Under the pieces are notes generated by a model. The model saw nothing but the letters and a program-made list of their open reading frames with translations. It searched no databases and had not been told where the DNA came from. Shown piece by piece: positions 44,727 to 50,509 of a stretch of 50,509 nt of DNA. Each line of letters begins with the position of its first letter. Within the stretch, counting starts at the first letter, position 1. Source of the DNA: an uncultured Clostridia bacterium (GTDB lineage: Bacteria; Bacillota; Clostridia; TANB77; CAG-508); NCBI GenBank assembly GCA_934177795.1, contig CAKPPS010000007.1:1-50509 (forward strand), read 5' to 3'. A program made the translations under genes and the position numbers.

Positions 44727-44744
44727 AAAACTTTTTATTTGATT

Positions 44745-44840
44745 TTAATTCGATTTTAAAATTAGTATTAAACATATTATTGATACTAATTTTCTTATGA
44801 TTAAAAATATTGAAATAAATATTAAAATTTTTATTATCAT
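44745..44840 (-). CDS. Hydrophobic microprotein (31 aa) with consensus promoter
   Basis: An ATG at 44840 preceded by AAGGA about nine bases upstream opens a 31-residue ORF beginning MIIKILIFISIFLIIRKLVS and ending ILKSN. It is almost entirely hydrophobic with a basic pair in the middle, so it would be a one- or two-helix membrane peptide. A textbook promoter (TTGACA, 17 bp, TATAAT) is 34 bp upstream. The size and composition resemble type I toxins or small membrane regulators. Isoleucine/leucine bias is easily produced by AT-rich DNA, so the promoter is the main support. No antisense promoter as clear as at 45425-45453 was found. Confidence 0.4.
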   Translation of the reverse strand: MIIKILIFISIFLIIRKLVSIICLILILKSN

Positions 44841-44873
44841 AATTAAAATTCCTTTTTTGAATTAACTGTTCAA

Positions 44874-44902
44874 ATTATATCCTCGTCCTAAAATTTTGTC
44901 AA
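44874..44902 (-). promoter_or_regulatory. Perfect consensus SigA promoter upstream of the hydrophobic microprotein
   Basis: On the minus strand TTGACA (44897-44902), a 17-bp spacer and TATAAT (44874-44879) all match consensus exactly. Confidence 0.8.
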
Positions 44903-44941
44903 TGTTTTTTAGGATAATTTTTTTAGAAGTCATTGACAAAA
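44886..44941. promoter_or_regulatory. Overlapping inverted repeats around divergent TTGACA boxes
   Basis: TTTTGTCAATG (44894-44904) and CATTGACAAAA (44931-44941) are a perfect 11-bp inverted repeat that contains a TTGACA on each strand, one belonging to the promoter at 44874-44902. Read rightward, TCCTAAAA (44886-44893) pairs instead with TTTTAGGA (44907-44914), followed by TAATTTTTTT, a terminator-like alternative. The two structures exclude each other. Confidence 0.4.
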
Positions 44942-45070
44942 AGTTACAAAATTCAACATTTAATATAATTTAGATTTCAAGTTATATGTCAAAAAATACT
45001 AAATTTTTATACTTTGAACAAATAAGTAAAAAAGAACAATTATGCATATTGCCAAATATTACCATATAAA

Positions 45071-45112
45071 AAGCAATGAAAGAGCCTTTAAGAAAATTTA
45101 CTCTTTCGTGCT
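45071..45112 (-). terminator. Imperfect hairpin on the minus strand
   Basis: AGCA-TGAAAGAG and CTCTTTCGTGCT (45071-45112, one bulge and one G-U on the transcript) form a stem. On the minus strand it is followed by GCTTTTTAT. A transcript ending here has not been identified. Confidence 0.4.
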
Positions 45113-45130
45113 GAAAATTATCTAGAATTA

Positions 45131-45159
45131 TTGTTTTTTGAAGAGTTTTAGAGTATAAT
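45131..45159 (+). promoter_or_regulatory. Promoter of the type I toxin mRNA
   Basis: TTGTTT (45131-45136), a 17-bp spacer and TATAAT (45154-45159) lie about 50 bp before the toxin ATG. The predicted leader contains TATCCTTTTC, which can pair with the GAAGGAGG ribosome binding site. Confidence 0.8.
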
Positions 45160-45208
45160 GCTTTTATCCTTTTCAAAGGAAATCTTTGAGGAAGGAGGTG
45201 TTATTCAA

Positions 45209-45295
45209 ATGACCTCATTTGAATTAATCTGGCGTCTTATAGTATTACTATTAAGTACATACGAAGACAAACAACCAGATAACAACAAAGACTAG
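45209..45295 (+). CDS. Putative type I toxin peptide (28 aa), Fst-like locus
   Basis: A 28-residue ORF starting MTSFELIWRLIVLLLSTYE has a very strong AAGGAGGTG ribosome binding site. It consists of a short hydrophobic helix (about residues 4-17) followed by a charged, proline-containing polar tail (DKQPDNNKD). This is the layout of membrane-damaging type I toxins such as Fst. The gene has its own promoter and a strong terminator at 45307-45341. A convergent antisense RNA starts beyond the terminator and carries complementarity to the start-codon region and to the terminator loop, as in the par/Fst system. The peptide sequence itself does not closely match Fst, so family membership is inferred from locus architecture. 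Confidence 0.7.
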   Translation: MTSFELIWRLIVLLLSTYEDKQPDNNKD

Positions 45296-45306
45296 AAATA
45301 GTCAAT

Positions 45307-45341
45307 GAAGTGAAGAACTACCACTCTTCACTTCTATTTTT
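45307..45341 (+). terminator. Terminator of the toxin mRNA
   Basis: GAAGTGAAGA (45307-45316) and TCTTCACTTC (45325-45334) pair perfectly around ACTACCAC, followed by TATTTTTTT. The loop carries the CTACCAC word complementary to the antitoxin RNA loop. Confidence 0.93.
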
Positions 45342-45343
45342 TT

Positions 45344-45418
45344 GTAAAAAAATAGAACTAAATGCTACCACACATCTAGTTCATGCTATTCAATGACCTC
45401 ACATGAATAACTTAAGTT
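45344..45418 (-). ncRNA. Putative antitoxin RNA, convergent to the toxin gene
   Basis: From the promoter at 45425-45453 an RNA of about 75 nt would start near 45418 and end in a hairpin, GAACTA pairing with TAGTTC (plus 45355-45382), followed by TATTTTTTT on the minus strand. Its 5' part (containing TGAGGTCATTGAATAG) is complementary to the toxin start-codon region, and its hairpin loop (GTGGTAG) is complementary to the toxin terminator loop (CTACCAC). This matches the two-site pairing of the Fst antitoxin RNA II. Ends are estimates. Confidence 0.7.
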
Positions 45419-45424
45419 AAATAT

Positions 45425-45453
45425 AGTATACTACTTTTTCTAGTATATGTCAA
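45425..45453 (-). promoter_or_regulatory. Strong promoter of the antitoxin RNA
   Basis: On the minus strand a perfect TTGACA (45448-45453), a 17-bp spacer and TATACT (45425-45430). The remaining 45454-45650 is AT-rich with nothing recognised. Confidence 0.85.
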
Positions 45454-45653
45454 ACAATTTTTGAATATCCCAGTAAAAAAGAGTAAAAATCAAGTAATAG
45501 TAAAAAATATCAAAGTATGTGTTAAAATAAAAAAATTATCACAAAAGAGATGTTTTTTTGAACAGAAAAGAAAAAACAAATATAATAAAATATAAAGATG
45601 AGGAAAAACGGAACAGAATTTGTATATATTAACGACTTAAGTATAACAAATCA

Positions 45654-45685
45654 AAAATAAATAAGAGTTTCCTCTTATTTATTTT
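45654..45685. terminator. Hairpin at the 3' end of the abrB-like gene
   Basis: AAAATAAATAAGAG (45654-45667) pairs with CTCTTATTTATTTT (45672-45685) around TTTC; the right arm overlaps the last codons and stop of the abrB-like gene. On the minus strand TTTTGATT follows. Confidence 0.65.
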
Positions 45686-45929
45686 GATTTAATTCACCTA
45701 TTTTTTCTGAACATTCTTCACAAATTAATTTATTATTATAATCAATTAGATTTTGAGTGTTTCCGCAAAAAATACAATTTGGTTCATATTTTTTTAATAC
45801 AATATTAGAACCATCAACATATATTTCCATAGGATCTTTTTCAGCAATACCAAATTGGTTTCTTATTTCAATAGGAATAACGACTCTTCCTAATTCATCC
45901 ATCTTTCTAATAATGCCTGTTGACTTCAT
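45675..45929 (-). CDS. abrB: AbrB/SpoVT-type transition-state regulator with zinc ribbon
   Basis: AbrB-like proteins are swapped-hairpin DNA-binding regulators of the transition to stationary phase. Residues 1-50 are the AbrB fold (STGIIRKMDELGRVVIPIEI and FGIAEKDPMEIYVDGSNIVL). The C-terminal 30 residues hold two Cys pairs (CIFC and CEEC), a small zinc ribbon common in clostridial AbrB homologues. At 84 residues it is close to Bacillus AbrB (about 94). AGGAGGGA precedes the ATG. Its promoter at 45976-46004 contains two direct ATGTACT repeats, suggesting autoregulation. It is adjacent to spmA, and rsmI and yabB lie nearby, as around Bacillus abrB. Confidence 0.9.
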   Translation of the reverse strand: MKSTGIIRKMDELGRVVIPIEIRNQFGIAEKDPMEIYVDGSNIVLKKYEPNCIFCGNTQNLIDYNNKLICEECSEKIGELNQNK

Positions 45930-45967
45930 TTTTTTCCCTCCTCTAAAAAGTTATTTGCAATCCTTTC

Positions 45968-46004
45968 ATGTACTCATAATATCACAAATGTACTTATAGG
46001 TCAA
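45968..46004 (-). promoter_or_regulatory. Promoter of abrB with direct repeats
   Basis: On the minus strand TTGACC (45999-46004) and TATTAT (45976-45981), 17-bp spacing, with TGA before the -10. ATGTACT occurs at 45968-45974 and 45988-45994, 20 bp apart (about two helical turns), straddling the -10 element. Confidence 0.75.
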
Positions 46005-46069
46005 TTAAAAAATAGCAAAAAGCAGAATAAAAAATTATGTTTAGAATAAAATTATTCAAGGTGATATCT

Positions 46070-46648
46070 ATGTTAAATATAATTTGGCCAATATTTATAA
46101 TTATTTCATTTTCTTATGCAATTATTTCTGGAAATCTAGAAAACTTAAATTCTAATATTTTCGATAGCCTTGAAAGCGCTATTTCATTAAGTATAACTAT
46201 GTTAGGAACAATGTGCTTATGGAGTGGTATTATTAATATAGCTTCACATACTAAAATTATAAATATTATTAATAAAATTTTAAGACCAATTATAACTTTT
46301 TTATTTCCAAATTTAAAATCTAATAAAAAAATACAAAATGAAATTTCAATGAATATGGTTGCTAATATTTTAGGATTAGGAAATGCCGCTACTCCTTTAG
46401 GTTTAAAGGCTATGGAGAGTTTGCAAAAAGAAAATAATAAGAAAAATCAGTTAAGTGATTCAATGATTATGCTTATTGTTTTAAATACTGCATCTATTCA
46501 AATAATTCCAACTACAGTTATTGCTATTCGAAATTCTTTAGGTTCAAATAATCCAACTATAATTATTTTACCTGTCTGGATTGCTACAATTTGTGCTGCT
46601 ATTATTGGTATTATTGTAACCAAAATATTAATAAAATATTGCAAATAA
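46070..46648 (+). CDS. spmA: Spore maturation protein A
   Basis: SpmA and SpmB are membrane proteins needed for full spore-core dehydration and heat resistance. The 192-residue protein has several transmembrane segments and the nucleoside-recognition (Gate) motif region: SAISLSITMLGTMCLWSGI, NEISMNMVANILGLGNAATP and LNTASIQIIPTTVIAIR. The ATG at 46070 is preferred over 46037 because AAGGTGAT lies before it. It is followed 36 bp later by spmB. Expected to be SigE-dependent; no convincing SigE promoter was identified in the short upstream region. Confidence 0.93.
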   Translation: MLNIIWPIFIIISFSYAIISGNLENLNSNIFDSLESAISLSITMLGTMCLWSGIINIASHTKIINIINKILRPIITFLFPNLKSNKKIQNEISMNMVANILGLGNAATPLGLKAMESLQKENNKKNQLSDSMIMLIVLNTASIQIIPTTVIAIRNSLGSNNPTIIILPVWIATICAAIIGIIVTKILIKYCK

Positions 46649-46683
46649 TATATAAAATTAATTTTTTTAGGAAGGAATTGAAT

Positions 46684-47211
46684 ATGAATATTATAAACTT
46701 TATTTCAAGTTTAGCAATGCCTTTAATTATACTACTAATTGTTCTATATGGATTACTAGAAAAAAAAGAAGTTTTTGATTATTTTTTGGATGGTGCAAAA
46801 GATGGTATTAAAATAATGATAAATATTTTTCCAACTTTAATTGGATTATTTGTAGCAGTTGGAGCTTTACGCAGTTCCGGAATTATCGATTTATTTACAA
46901 AAATAATACAGCCATTATTAAATATTTTTAATTTCCCGAGTGAAATAGTTCCTCTAGCTTTGCTTCGCCCTATTTCTGGTAGTAGCTCAATTGCCGTTGC
47001 TACTGATATTATGAAAAATTGTGGTGTAGATAGTCAAATAGGAATAATGGCTTCTGTAATCATGGGGGCTACAGAAACCACTTTATATACTATTGCTGTA
47101 TATTCTTCAAGTGTAAAAATAAATAAAACCAGATTTGTTTTGCTCGCTTCTTTAACAGCTGACTTTATTGGCATTATTGTTAGTGTTATAGTTTGTAAAA
47201 TATTATTTTAA
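46684..47211 (+). CDS. spmB: Spore maturation protein B
   Basis: SpmB, partner of SpmA, also carries a Gate (nucleoside-recognition) domain. The 175-residue product has transmembrane segments and the motifs DGIKIMINIFPTLIGLFVAV, LALLRPISGSSSIAVATDIM and IMASVIMGATETTLYTIAVY, typical of the family. The ATG at 46684 with AGGAAGG upstream is chosen; the longer frame from 46591 overlaps spmA in another frame and has no ribosome binding site. Confidence 0.95.
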   Translation: MNIINFISSLAMPLIILLIVLYGLLEKKEVFDYFLDGAKDGIKIMINIFPTLIGLFVAVGALRSSGIIDLFTKIIQPLLNIFNFPSEIVPLALLRPISGSSSIAVATDIMKNCGVDSQIGIMASVIMGATETTLYTIAVYSSSVKINKTRFVLLASLTADFIGIIVSVIVCKILF

Positions 47212-47287
47212 AATTATTTTTTAATTTTAATATTATATTTATAAAAATTACTATTTAAGTAAATTTATTTTTACGAAGAATATTTAT

Positions 47288-47346
47288 ATAAGGAGTATTG
47301 GCCAATAAAATACCTTTATTGAAAACACTCCTTATTAATCTTTTTT
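47288..47346 (+). terminator. Terminator after spmAB
   Basis: ATAAGGAGT (47288-47296) pairs with ACTCCTTAT (47327-47335), with an inner CAATAAA/TTTATTG stem, followed by a CTTTTTT run. It lies between the convergent spmB and rsmI genes. Confidence 0.75.
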
Positions 47347-47359
47347 AATATTTACAATG

Positions 47360-48193
47360 TTATTTTTTCAAAAAATATTGATAAATCTCATTTTTGTTGA
47401 CATTTCTATCTTTAGCTATTTTTTTTATAATTTCTTTTTTACTCAAACCTTCTTTTTCATAATAATTATAATGCTCTTCTAAAGGCATATTTAGTATGCT
47501 ATTTTCTTCTTGTATTTTACTTCCTTCAATTATTAAAACAATTTCTCCTTTAATATTTTCGGCTTTTTGAATAAGAATATCAATATCTTCTCTTAAATAT
47601 TCCTCGTGGATTTTCGTTAGTTCCCTAGCTAATACTATTTTTCTATCTGAAATTATTTGTCTTAATTCTTTTAATGTATTTTCTAATTTATGTGGTGCCT
47701 CATATAATATTAATGTTTTTGTTTCATTTTTTATTTGATTCAACTTTTCTTGTCTGTTCTTTTTATTTAGTGGTAAAAAGCCTAAAAAAACAAATTCATT
47801 AGTATCTAAACCTGAACATATTAATGCATTTATCATTGCTACTGCTCCTGGAATTGGCACTATTTTTATATGCTCTTCTATGCATTTTTTTATTACTTCT
47901 TCCCCAGGATCACAAATACCAGGAGTTCCAGCATCAGAAACTAATGCTATATTTTTTCCTTCTTTTAATTTATTTATTAATTTTTCTGTTTTTACATCTT
48001 CATTATGTCTATGATAACTAATTAATGGTTTAGATATATCAAAATGATTTAATAATTTCAAAGTATGTCTAGTATCTTCTGCCGCAATTAAATCTACATT
48101 TTTTAAAATATTTATTGCTCTTATTGTAATATCTTCTAAATTTCCTATTGGAGTCGCTACAATATATAATGTTCCTATATTTTCTTCGTTCAC
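47360..48193 (-). CDS. rsmI: 16S rRNA (cytidine-1402-2'-O)-methyltransferase RsmI
   Basis: RsmI methylates the ribose of C1402 in 16S rRNA. The 277-residue protein has GTLYIVATPIGNLEDITIRA, DLIAAEDTRHTLKLLNHF, SYHRHNE, ALVSDAGTPGICDPG and IPIPGAVAMINALICSG, the full set of family motifs. The start is probably the GTG at 48193, six bases after AGGGAG, rather than the ATG at 48211, which has no such site. It lies just downstream of yabB, as in Bacillus. Confidence 0.96.
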   Translation of the reverse strand: MNEENIGTLYIVATPIGNLEDITIRAINILKNVDLIAAEDTRHTLKLLNHFDISKPLISYHRHNEDVKTEKLINKLKEGKNIALVSDAGTPGICDPGEEVIKKCIEEHIKIVPIPGAVAMINALICSGLDTNEFVFLGFLPLNKKNRQEKLNQIKNETKTLILYEAPHKLENTLKELRQIISDRKIVLARELTKIHEEYLREDIDILIQKAENIKGEIVLIIEGSKIQEENSILNMPLEEHYNYYEKEGLSKKEIIKKIAKDRNVNKNEIYQYFLKK

Positions 48194-48216
48194 ATTATTC
48201 TCCCTTCTCATACATT

Positions 48217-48951
48217 TTATTTCCCATAGATTTTTAAAATTTCTTGTGTATATTCATTATTTTCATCATAGATATATAAATTTTTCTCTATTTTTAAAAA
48301 TGGTTTCGCATTTTTTATTCCTTGTATTAATACAAGCTTTGGTATAGCCTCACTGTTAGAATAGACAAATTTAATTTTTTTAGGCTCAATTTTATATTTT
48401 CTCATATATTCTATTAAATCTACTAATCTTTCCGGTCGATGCACAATATATAATTCACCTTTGTCTTTTAACATATCTTTTGAAATCCTAATAAAGTCTT
48501 CCAATGTAGCTGTTATTTCATGTCTTGAAATTAGTTTTCGTTTATCTTGATTTTTTACTCCTGATTCACTTTTCTTATATGGTGGATTTGTAACAATTGC
48601 ATCAAAACTATTCTTTTCAAAATAGTTATTTAAATTTAATATATTATCATTTATAATTTTAAACTTATCTTCTAATTTATTTAATTTTATACTTCTAGTT
48701 GCCATATCCGCTACTTCTTCCTGTATCTCTATTCCTATTATTTCTTTCAGTTCGGTTTTTCCACATAATAAAGTAGGAATAATTCCTGTTCCTGTACCTA
48801 AATCTAGAACTTTAGCATTTTTTTTGATATTTTTTGCAAAATTTGTTAATAAAATGCTGTCAATTCCAAAACAAAATCCCTTTTTATTTTGAATAATTTT
48901 TAGGCCTTTAAATTCTAAATCATCTATTCTTTCATTTTCTTTTAAATTCAT
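48217..48951 (-). CDS. yabB: TrmN6/YabB-like tRNA (adenine-N6)-methyltransferase
   Basis: A class I SAM-dependent methyltransferase of the YabB/TrmN6 type (244 aa). FCFGIDSILLTNFAK is followed by the SAM loop VLDLGTGTGIIPTLL, an acidic residue in IIGIEIQEEVADMA, and the catalytic NPPY in FDAIVTNPPYKKSESG. The C-terminal part has GELYIVHRPERLVDLIEYM. It is likely a tRNA or rRNA adenine N6-methyltransferase; the exact site is unknown. The ATG at 48951 with GAGG six bases upstream is preferred over 48963. It is cotranscribed with rsmI. Confidence 0.92.
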   Translation of the reverse strand: MNLKENERIDDLEFKGLKIIQNKKGFCFGIDSILLTNFAKNIKKNAKVLDLGTGTGIIPTLLCGKTELKEIIGIEIQEEVADMATRSIKLNKLEDKFKIINDNILNLNNYFEKNSFDAIVTNPPYKKSESGVKNQDKRKLISRHEITATLEDFIRISKDMLKDKGELYIVHRPERLVDLIEYMRKYKIEPKKIKFVYSNSEAIPKLVLIQGIKNAKPFLKIEKNLYIYDENNEYTQEILKIYGK

Positions 48952-48978
48952 AATTATCCTCATTTATATTTTTATGTT

Positions 48979-49007
48979 ATCTTATCATTTTATCAGGAAT
49001 ATTACAA
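48979..49007 (-). promoter_or_regulatory. Possible promoter of yabB-rsmI
   Basis: On the minus strand TTGTAA (49002-49007) and TAAGAT (48979-48984) with 17-bp spacing, about 28 bp before the ATG. Confidence 0.5.
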
Positions 49008-49025
49008 TAAATTTTTTAGAAAATA

Positions 49026-49052
49026 ACAAAATTTAAATTTATACATATAATA
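49026..49052 (+). promoter_or_regulatory. SigK-like promoter candidate for the 69-aa gene
   Basis: AC (49026-49027), 16 bp, then CATATAATA (49044-49052), agreeing with the mother-cell SigK pattern AC-N16-CATAnnnTA. The same -10 could serve SigA (TATAAT), but no good -35 box accompanies it. Confidence 0.4.
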
Positions 49053-49071
49053 AAATAAAAAGGATGAAGTT

Positions 49072-49281
49072 ATGAACAAAAAAACAATTAAAAATATTTC
49101 TAAAAATAATAGCACTCCAGAAAAAAAGAAAGCTCCACCACCTCCTCCACCAAAAAAGAAAAAATTTAAATTTAAGCATTATAAAGATAATACTTTAAAA
49201 TCTTTAAAAGAAGTTGAAGATTTCTTAGGAGATTTTCGTAGATTTATTAAATATGTGAAATTATACAAGATTTTAAGATAG
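49072..49281 (+). CDS. Small basic protein with polyproline stretch (69 aa)
   Basis: I do not recognise this protein. It is highly basic (about 23 Lys), with a run APPPPPPKKKKFKFKHY at residues 21-38 after a disordered Lys/Asn start, and a C-terminal helix LKSLKEVEDFLGDFRRFIKY. AAGGATGAAG precedes the ATG. A SigK-like promoter upstream and the sporulation-rich neighbourhood hint at a spore or coat role, but that is inference. It is divergent from yabB. Its codon use resembles neighbours. Confidence 0.65.
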   Translation: MNKKTIKNISKNNSTPEKKKAPPPPPPKKKKFKFKHYKDNTLKSLKEVEDFLGDFRRFIKYVKLYKILR

Positions 49282-49320
49282 CTAAAAAAAAGCACCACTG
49301 AAGTGGCGCCACGTTAGTGG
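49282..49320 (-). terminator. GC-rich tandem hairpins after the FGE-like gene
   Basis: On the minus strand CCAC-TAAC-GTGG is followed by GCGCCACT-TC-AGTGGTGC and then eight T residues. It terminates the minus-strand gene ending at 49346. Small GC-rich hairpins shortly after the stop are also found downstream of variable repeats in diversity-generating retroelements. Confidence 0.75.
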
Positions 49321-49345
49321 GATTTTAGTTTTACGGCTTTAGGGT

Positions 49346-50509
49346 TCAGCTTTTCAAGAATAAAGTGGGACGAAAACCGACTTCACCACCGCTGATAAAC
49401 GGATTTTTGTAGTTACGACGGGAAGCTGGACTGTAAGAAGCTGTACCGTAATAAACGCCTCCTCTATTAACTCGATTTTCAGTGTAGTAAGACTCCATTG
49501 TCCATTCGCTAACATTTCCTGCCAAATCATATACTTTTTTGACTTGGTTTTTTCCTCCATTTAAATCTATTCCTGTTTTATGCTCAGAATTTCCTGAAAC
49601 TCCATCATACCATCCCATTCCTGTACTATCTATAATATATTTTTTATCTGTTGACGTAGCATTTGAATTTTCTACATCTTTCATCCAATTCATCACAGCA
49701 TCCCATTGTACACCATATATTAATGTACTTTGCACTGTTTTATAATTATTTTCTTTTGCAAAATTTCTTGATAATTCTACAGCTCCTCCTGTAGTTTTTG
49801 TTTCACTTTCTTGCATTTCTTTTGTTGATGACCATCGAATCCAATTATATACATTAGCATTTTTTTGTACTACTACTTTTTCGTTTTTATCTTTTCCTGC
49901 TTCATATCTTCCTATGTAAAATCCTCCATTTTTCTTTACACTCGCATACATATCTTTTGCTTCTTGTTTTGTTGTTGCTGTTTCTATTACTTTAGCATTT
50001 GTATTGTTTCCTGTTGCATCTGCTTCTCCACAGTCAGAAAGATAATTTTGCTGGCTACCATCAGAATATCCTTCTCTTCTAATAAATTCACTATATGTCT
50101 TTACAGGTACCCATACAAATTGATTTCTCTTAGCATCTTCTATTACTATTCCTTCATCTATTGTTGTTCCACTATCTTCTGCTACTTTAAATCCTGCTGG
50201 GATTTTTACTGTTCCATCTGTTACTGTTAAATTTGAATTCTCTGTTTTATTCTTCATTTCGTCTTTCTTGGCCTCAGTTATTGTAATAGTTTCTCCTGTT
50301 GGTGGTGTTACTGGTGTATCTGTACCTGAAGCTGTTGTTGTTCCATTTGCTTTTATTGTTACATTATATCCATCTACTGTTACTGTTGCTGGCAAATTTG
50401 TTATTTTATTACTATCTGTTATTGCACTTCCATTATATTTTAATCCACTTATATTTTGTAAATTTTTATTTAATTGATTTAAATCAATCTTTCCATCTGT
50501 TCCATAACT
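49346..50509 (-). CDS. Surface protein with C-terminal formylglycine-enzyme (C-type-lectin-like) domain; 5' end outside window; candidate DGR target
   Basis: 387 codons are open from the right edge, so the N-terminus is missing. The visible start (YGTDGKIDLNQLNKNLQNIS and ATVTVDGYNVTIKANG) resembles the variable part of pilin-like secreted proteins of gut Clostridia. A Thr/Pro-rich linker follows. From FVWVPVKTYSEFIRR the sequence is a formylglycine-generating-enzyme-like fold, ending with KVYDLAGNVSEWTMESYY, RGGVYYG, PASRR and GEVGFRPTLFLKS. Catalytic cysteines of true FGE are not seen, so it is probably a binding fold. The last ~125 bp have clearly higher GC (40-47% against about 27%) and a residue pattern typical of variable repeats. 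Confidence 0.75.
   Translation of the reverse strand, partial: SYGTDGKIDLNQLNKNLQNISGLKYNGSAITDSNKITNLPATVTVDGYNVTIKANGTTTASGTDTPVTPPTGETITITEAKKDEMKNKTENSNLTVTDGTVKIPAGFKVAEDSGTTIDEGIVIEDAKRNQFVWVPVKTYSEFIRREGYSDGSQQNYLSDCGEADATGNNTNAKVIETATTKQEAKDMYASVKKNGGFYIGRYEAGKDKNEKVVVQKNANVYNWIRWSSTKEMQESETKTTGGAVELSRNFAKENNYKTVQSTLIYGVQWDAVMNWMKDVENSNATSTDKKYIIDSTGMGWYDGVSGNSEHKTGIDLNGGKNQVKKVYDLAGNVSEWTMESYYTENRVNRGGVYYGTASYSPASRRNYKNPFISGGEVGFRPTLFLKS

Larger units (their letters stand above)
45202..45413 (+). repeat. Direct repeats flanking the shared terminator of the toxin-antitoxin locus
   Basis: The toxin start region (about 45202-45226, TTATTCAAATGACCTCA...) recurs on the far side of the terminator at about 45387-45411 (CTATTCAATGACCTCA...), matching at about 22 of 26 positions with two gaps. 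A second shared word CTACCAC occurs in the toxin terminator loop (about 45319) and again at about 45365. Repeats of this kind are what give an Fst-type antitoxin RNA its complementarity to the toxin mRNA. Confidence 0.75.

Noticed and set aside
44982..45176. 64-aa ORF on the minus strand in the rlmH-abrB spacer
   Set aside because: It has no ribosome binding site or promoter and overlaps the toxin promoter and a hairpin; composition is typical of random AT-rich ORFs.

Overview
The window is a stretch of a very AT-rich (roughly 27-30% GC by eye) spore-forming Firmicutes chromosome, most likely an uncultured gut-type Clostridia. The evidence is the number of sporulation and germination genes (spoIIR, spmA-spmB, sleB-ypeB, an alpha/beta-type SASP, an AbrB-type regulator), the Firmicutes gene order tadA - SRP RNA - dnaX - ybaB - recR, the yabB-rsmI...abrB neighbourhood, and AAGGAGG-type ribosome binding sites with TTG/GTG starts. 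The species cannot be named from the sequence.

Layout. 1-~4626: one end of an integrated element with a large serine recombinase (running off the left edge), small ORFs, two membrane-anchored unknowns and a RhuM-family protein. It cuts off a ZIP metal transporter gene. 5281-6654: a secreted beta-solenoid/Big_2 surface protein, followed by an unexplained hairpin-rich spacer. 6841-11038: prfA and the yhaO-yhaN repair nuclease/ATPase pair. 11184-14100: an operon of two unknown genes and a VirD4/TraG-like coupling ATPase that is frameshifted inside its Walker A motif. 14214-18914: a J-domain protein facing a MoxR-type AAA ATPase - VWA-like - unknown operon. 18998-21296: murF and a CPBP intramembrane protease. 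21409-27049: a reduced type VII secretion cluster (WXG-type substrate, EssC, YukD). 27255-27593: a (CT)17 microsatellite inside a tiny promoter-bearing ORF, then a SASP gene. 27793-36897: VanW-like, YpeB/SleB, a GT28 glycosyltransferase, recR-ybaB-dnaX, SRP RNA and tadA. 37028-40470: tRNA-Arg, phosphoglucomutase and a UDPGP-family uridylyltransferase. 40629-44590: an unknown gene, spoIIR, murA, walJ and rlmH. 44598-45453: an intergenic island with a possible MITE, a hydrophobic microprotein and a type I toxin-antitoxin locus. 45675-49281: abrB, spmAB, rsmI, yabB and a small basic protein. 49346-50509: a partial surface protein with a formylglycine-enzyme-like C-terminus that looks like a target of a diversity-generating retroelement.

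How the parts fit. Most genes are housekeeping (translation termination, DNA repair and replication clamp loading, peptidoglycan precursor synthesis through MurA and MurF, UDP-sugar supply through phosphoglucomutase and UDPGP) or sporulation and germination. The unusual material lies in four places: the type I toxin-antitoxin locus with convergent RNAs, flanking direct repeats and complementary loops (45131-45453); the GC-rich, variable-repeat-like 3' end at the right edge; the MoxR/VWA operon whose first two products share a C-terminal tail; and the microsatellite ORF at 27255-27338. Starts were moved from the longest ORF to internal codons wherever the Shine-Dalgarno sequence demanded it. 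All functional calls come from motif reading by eye without database searches.
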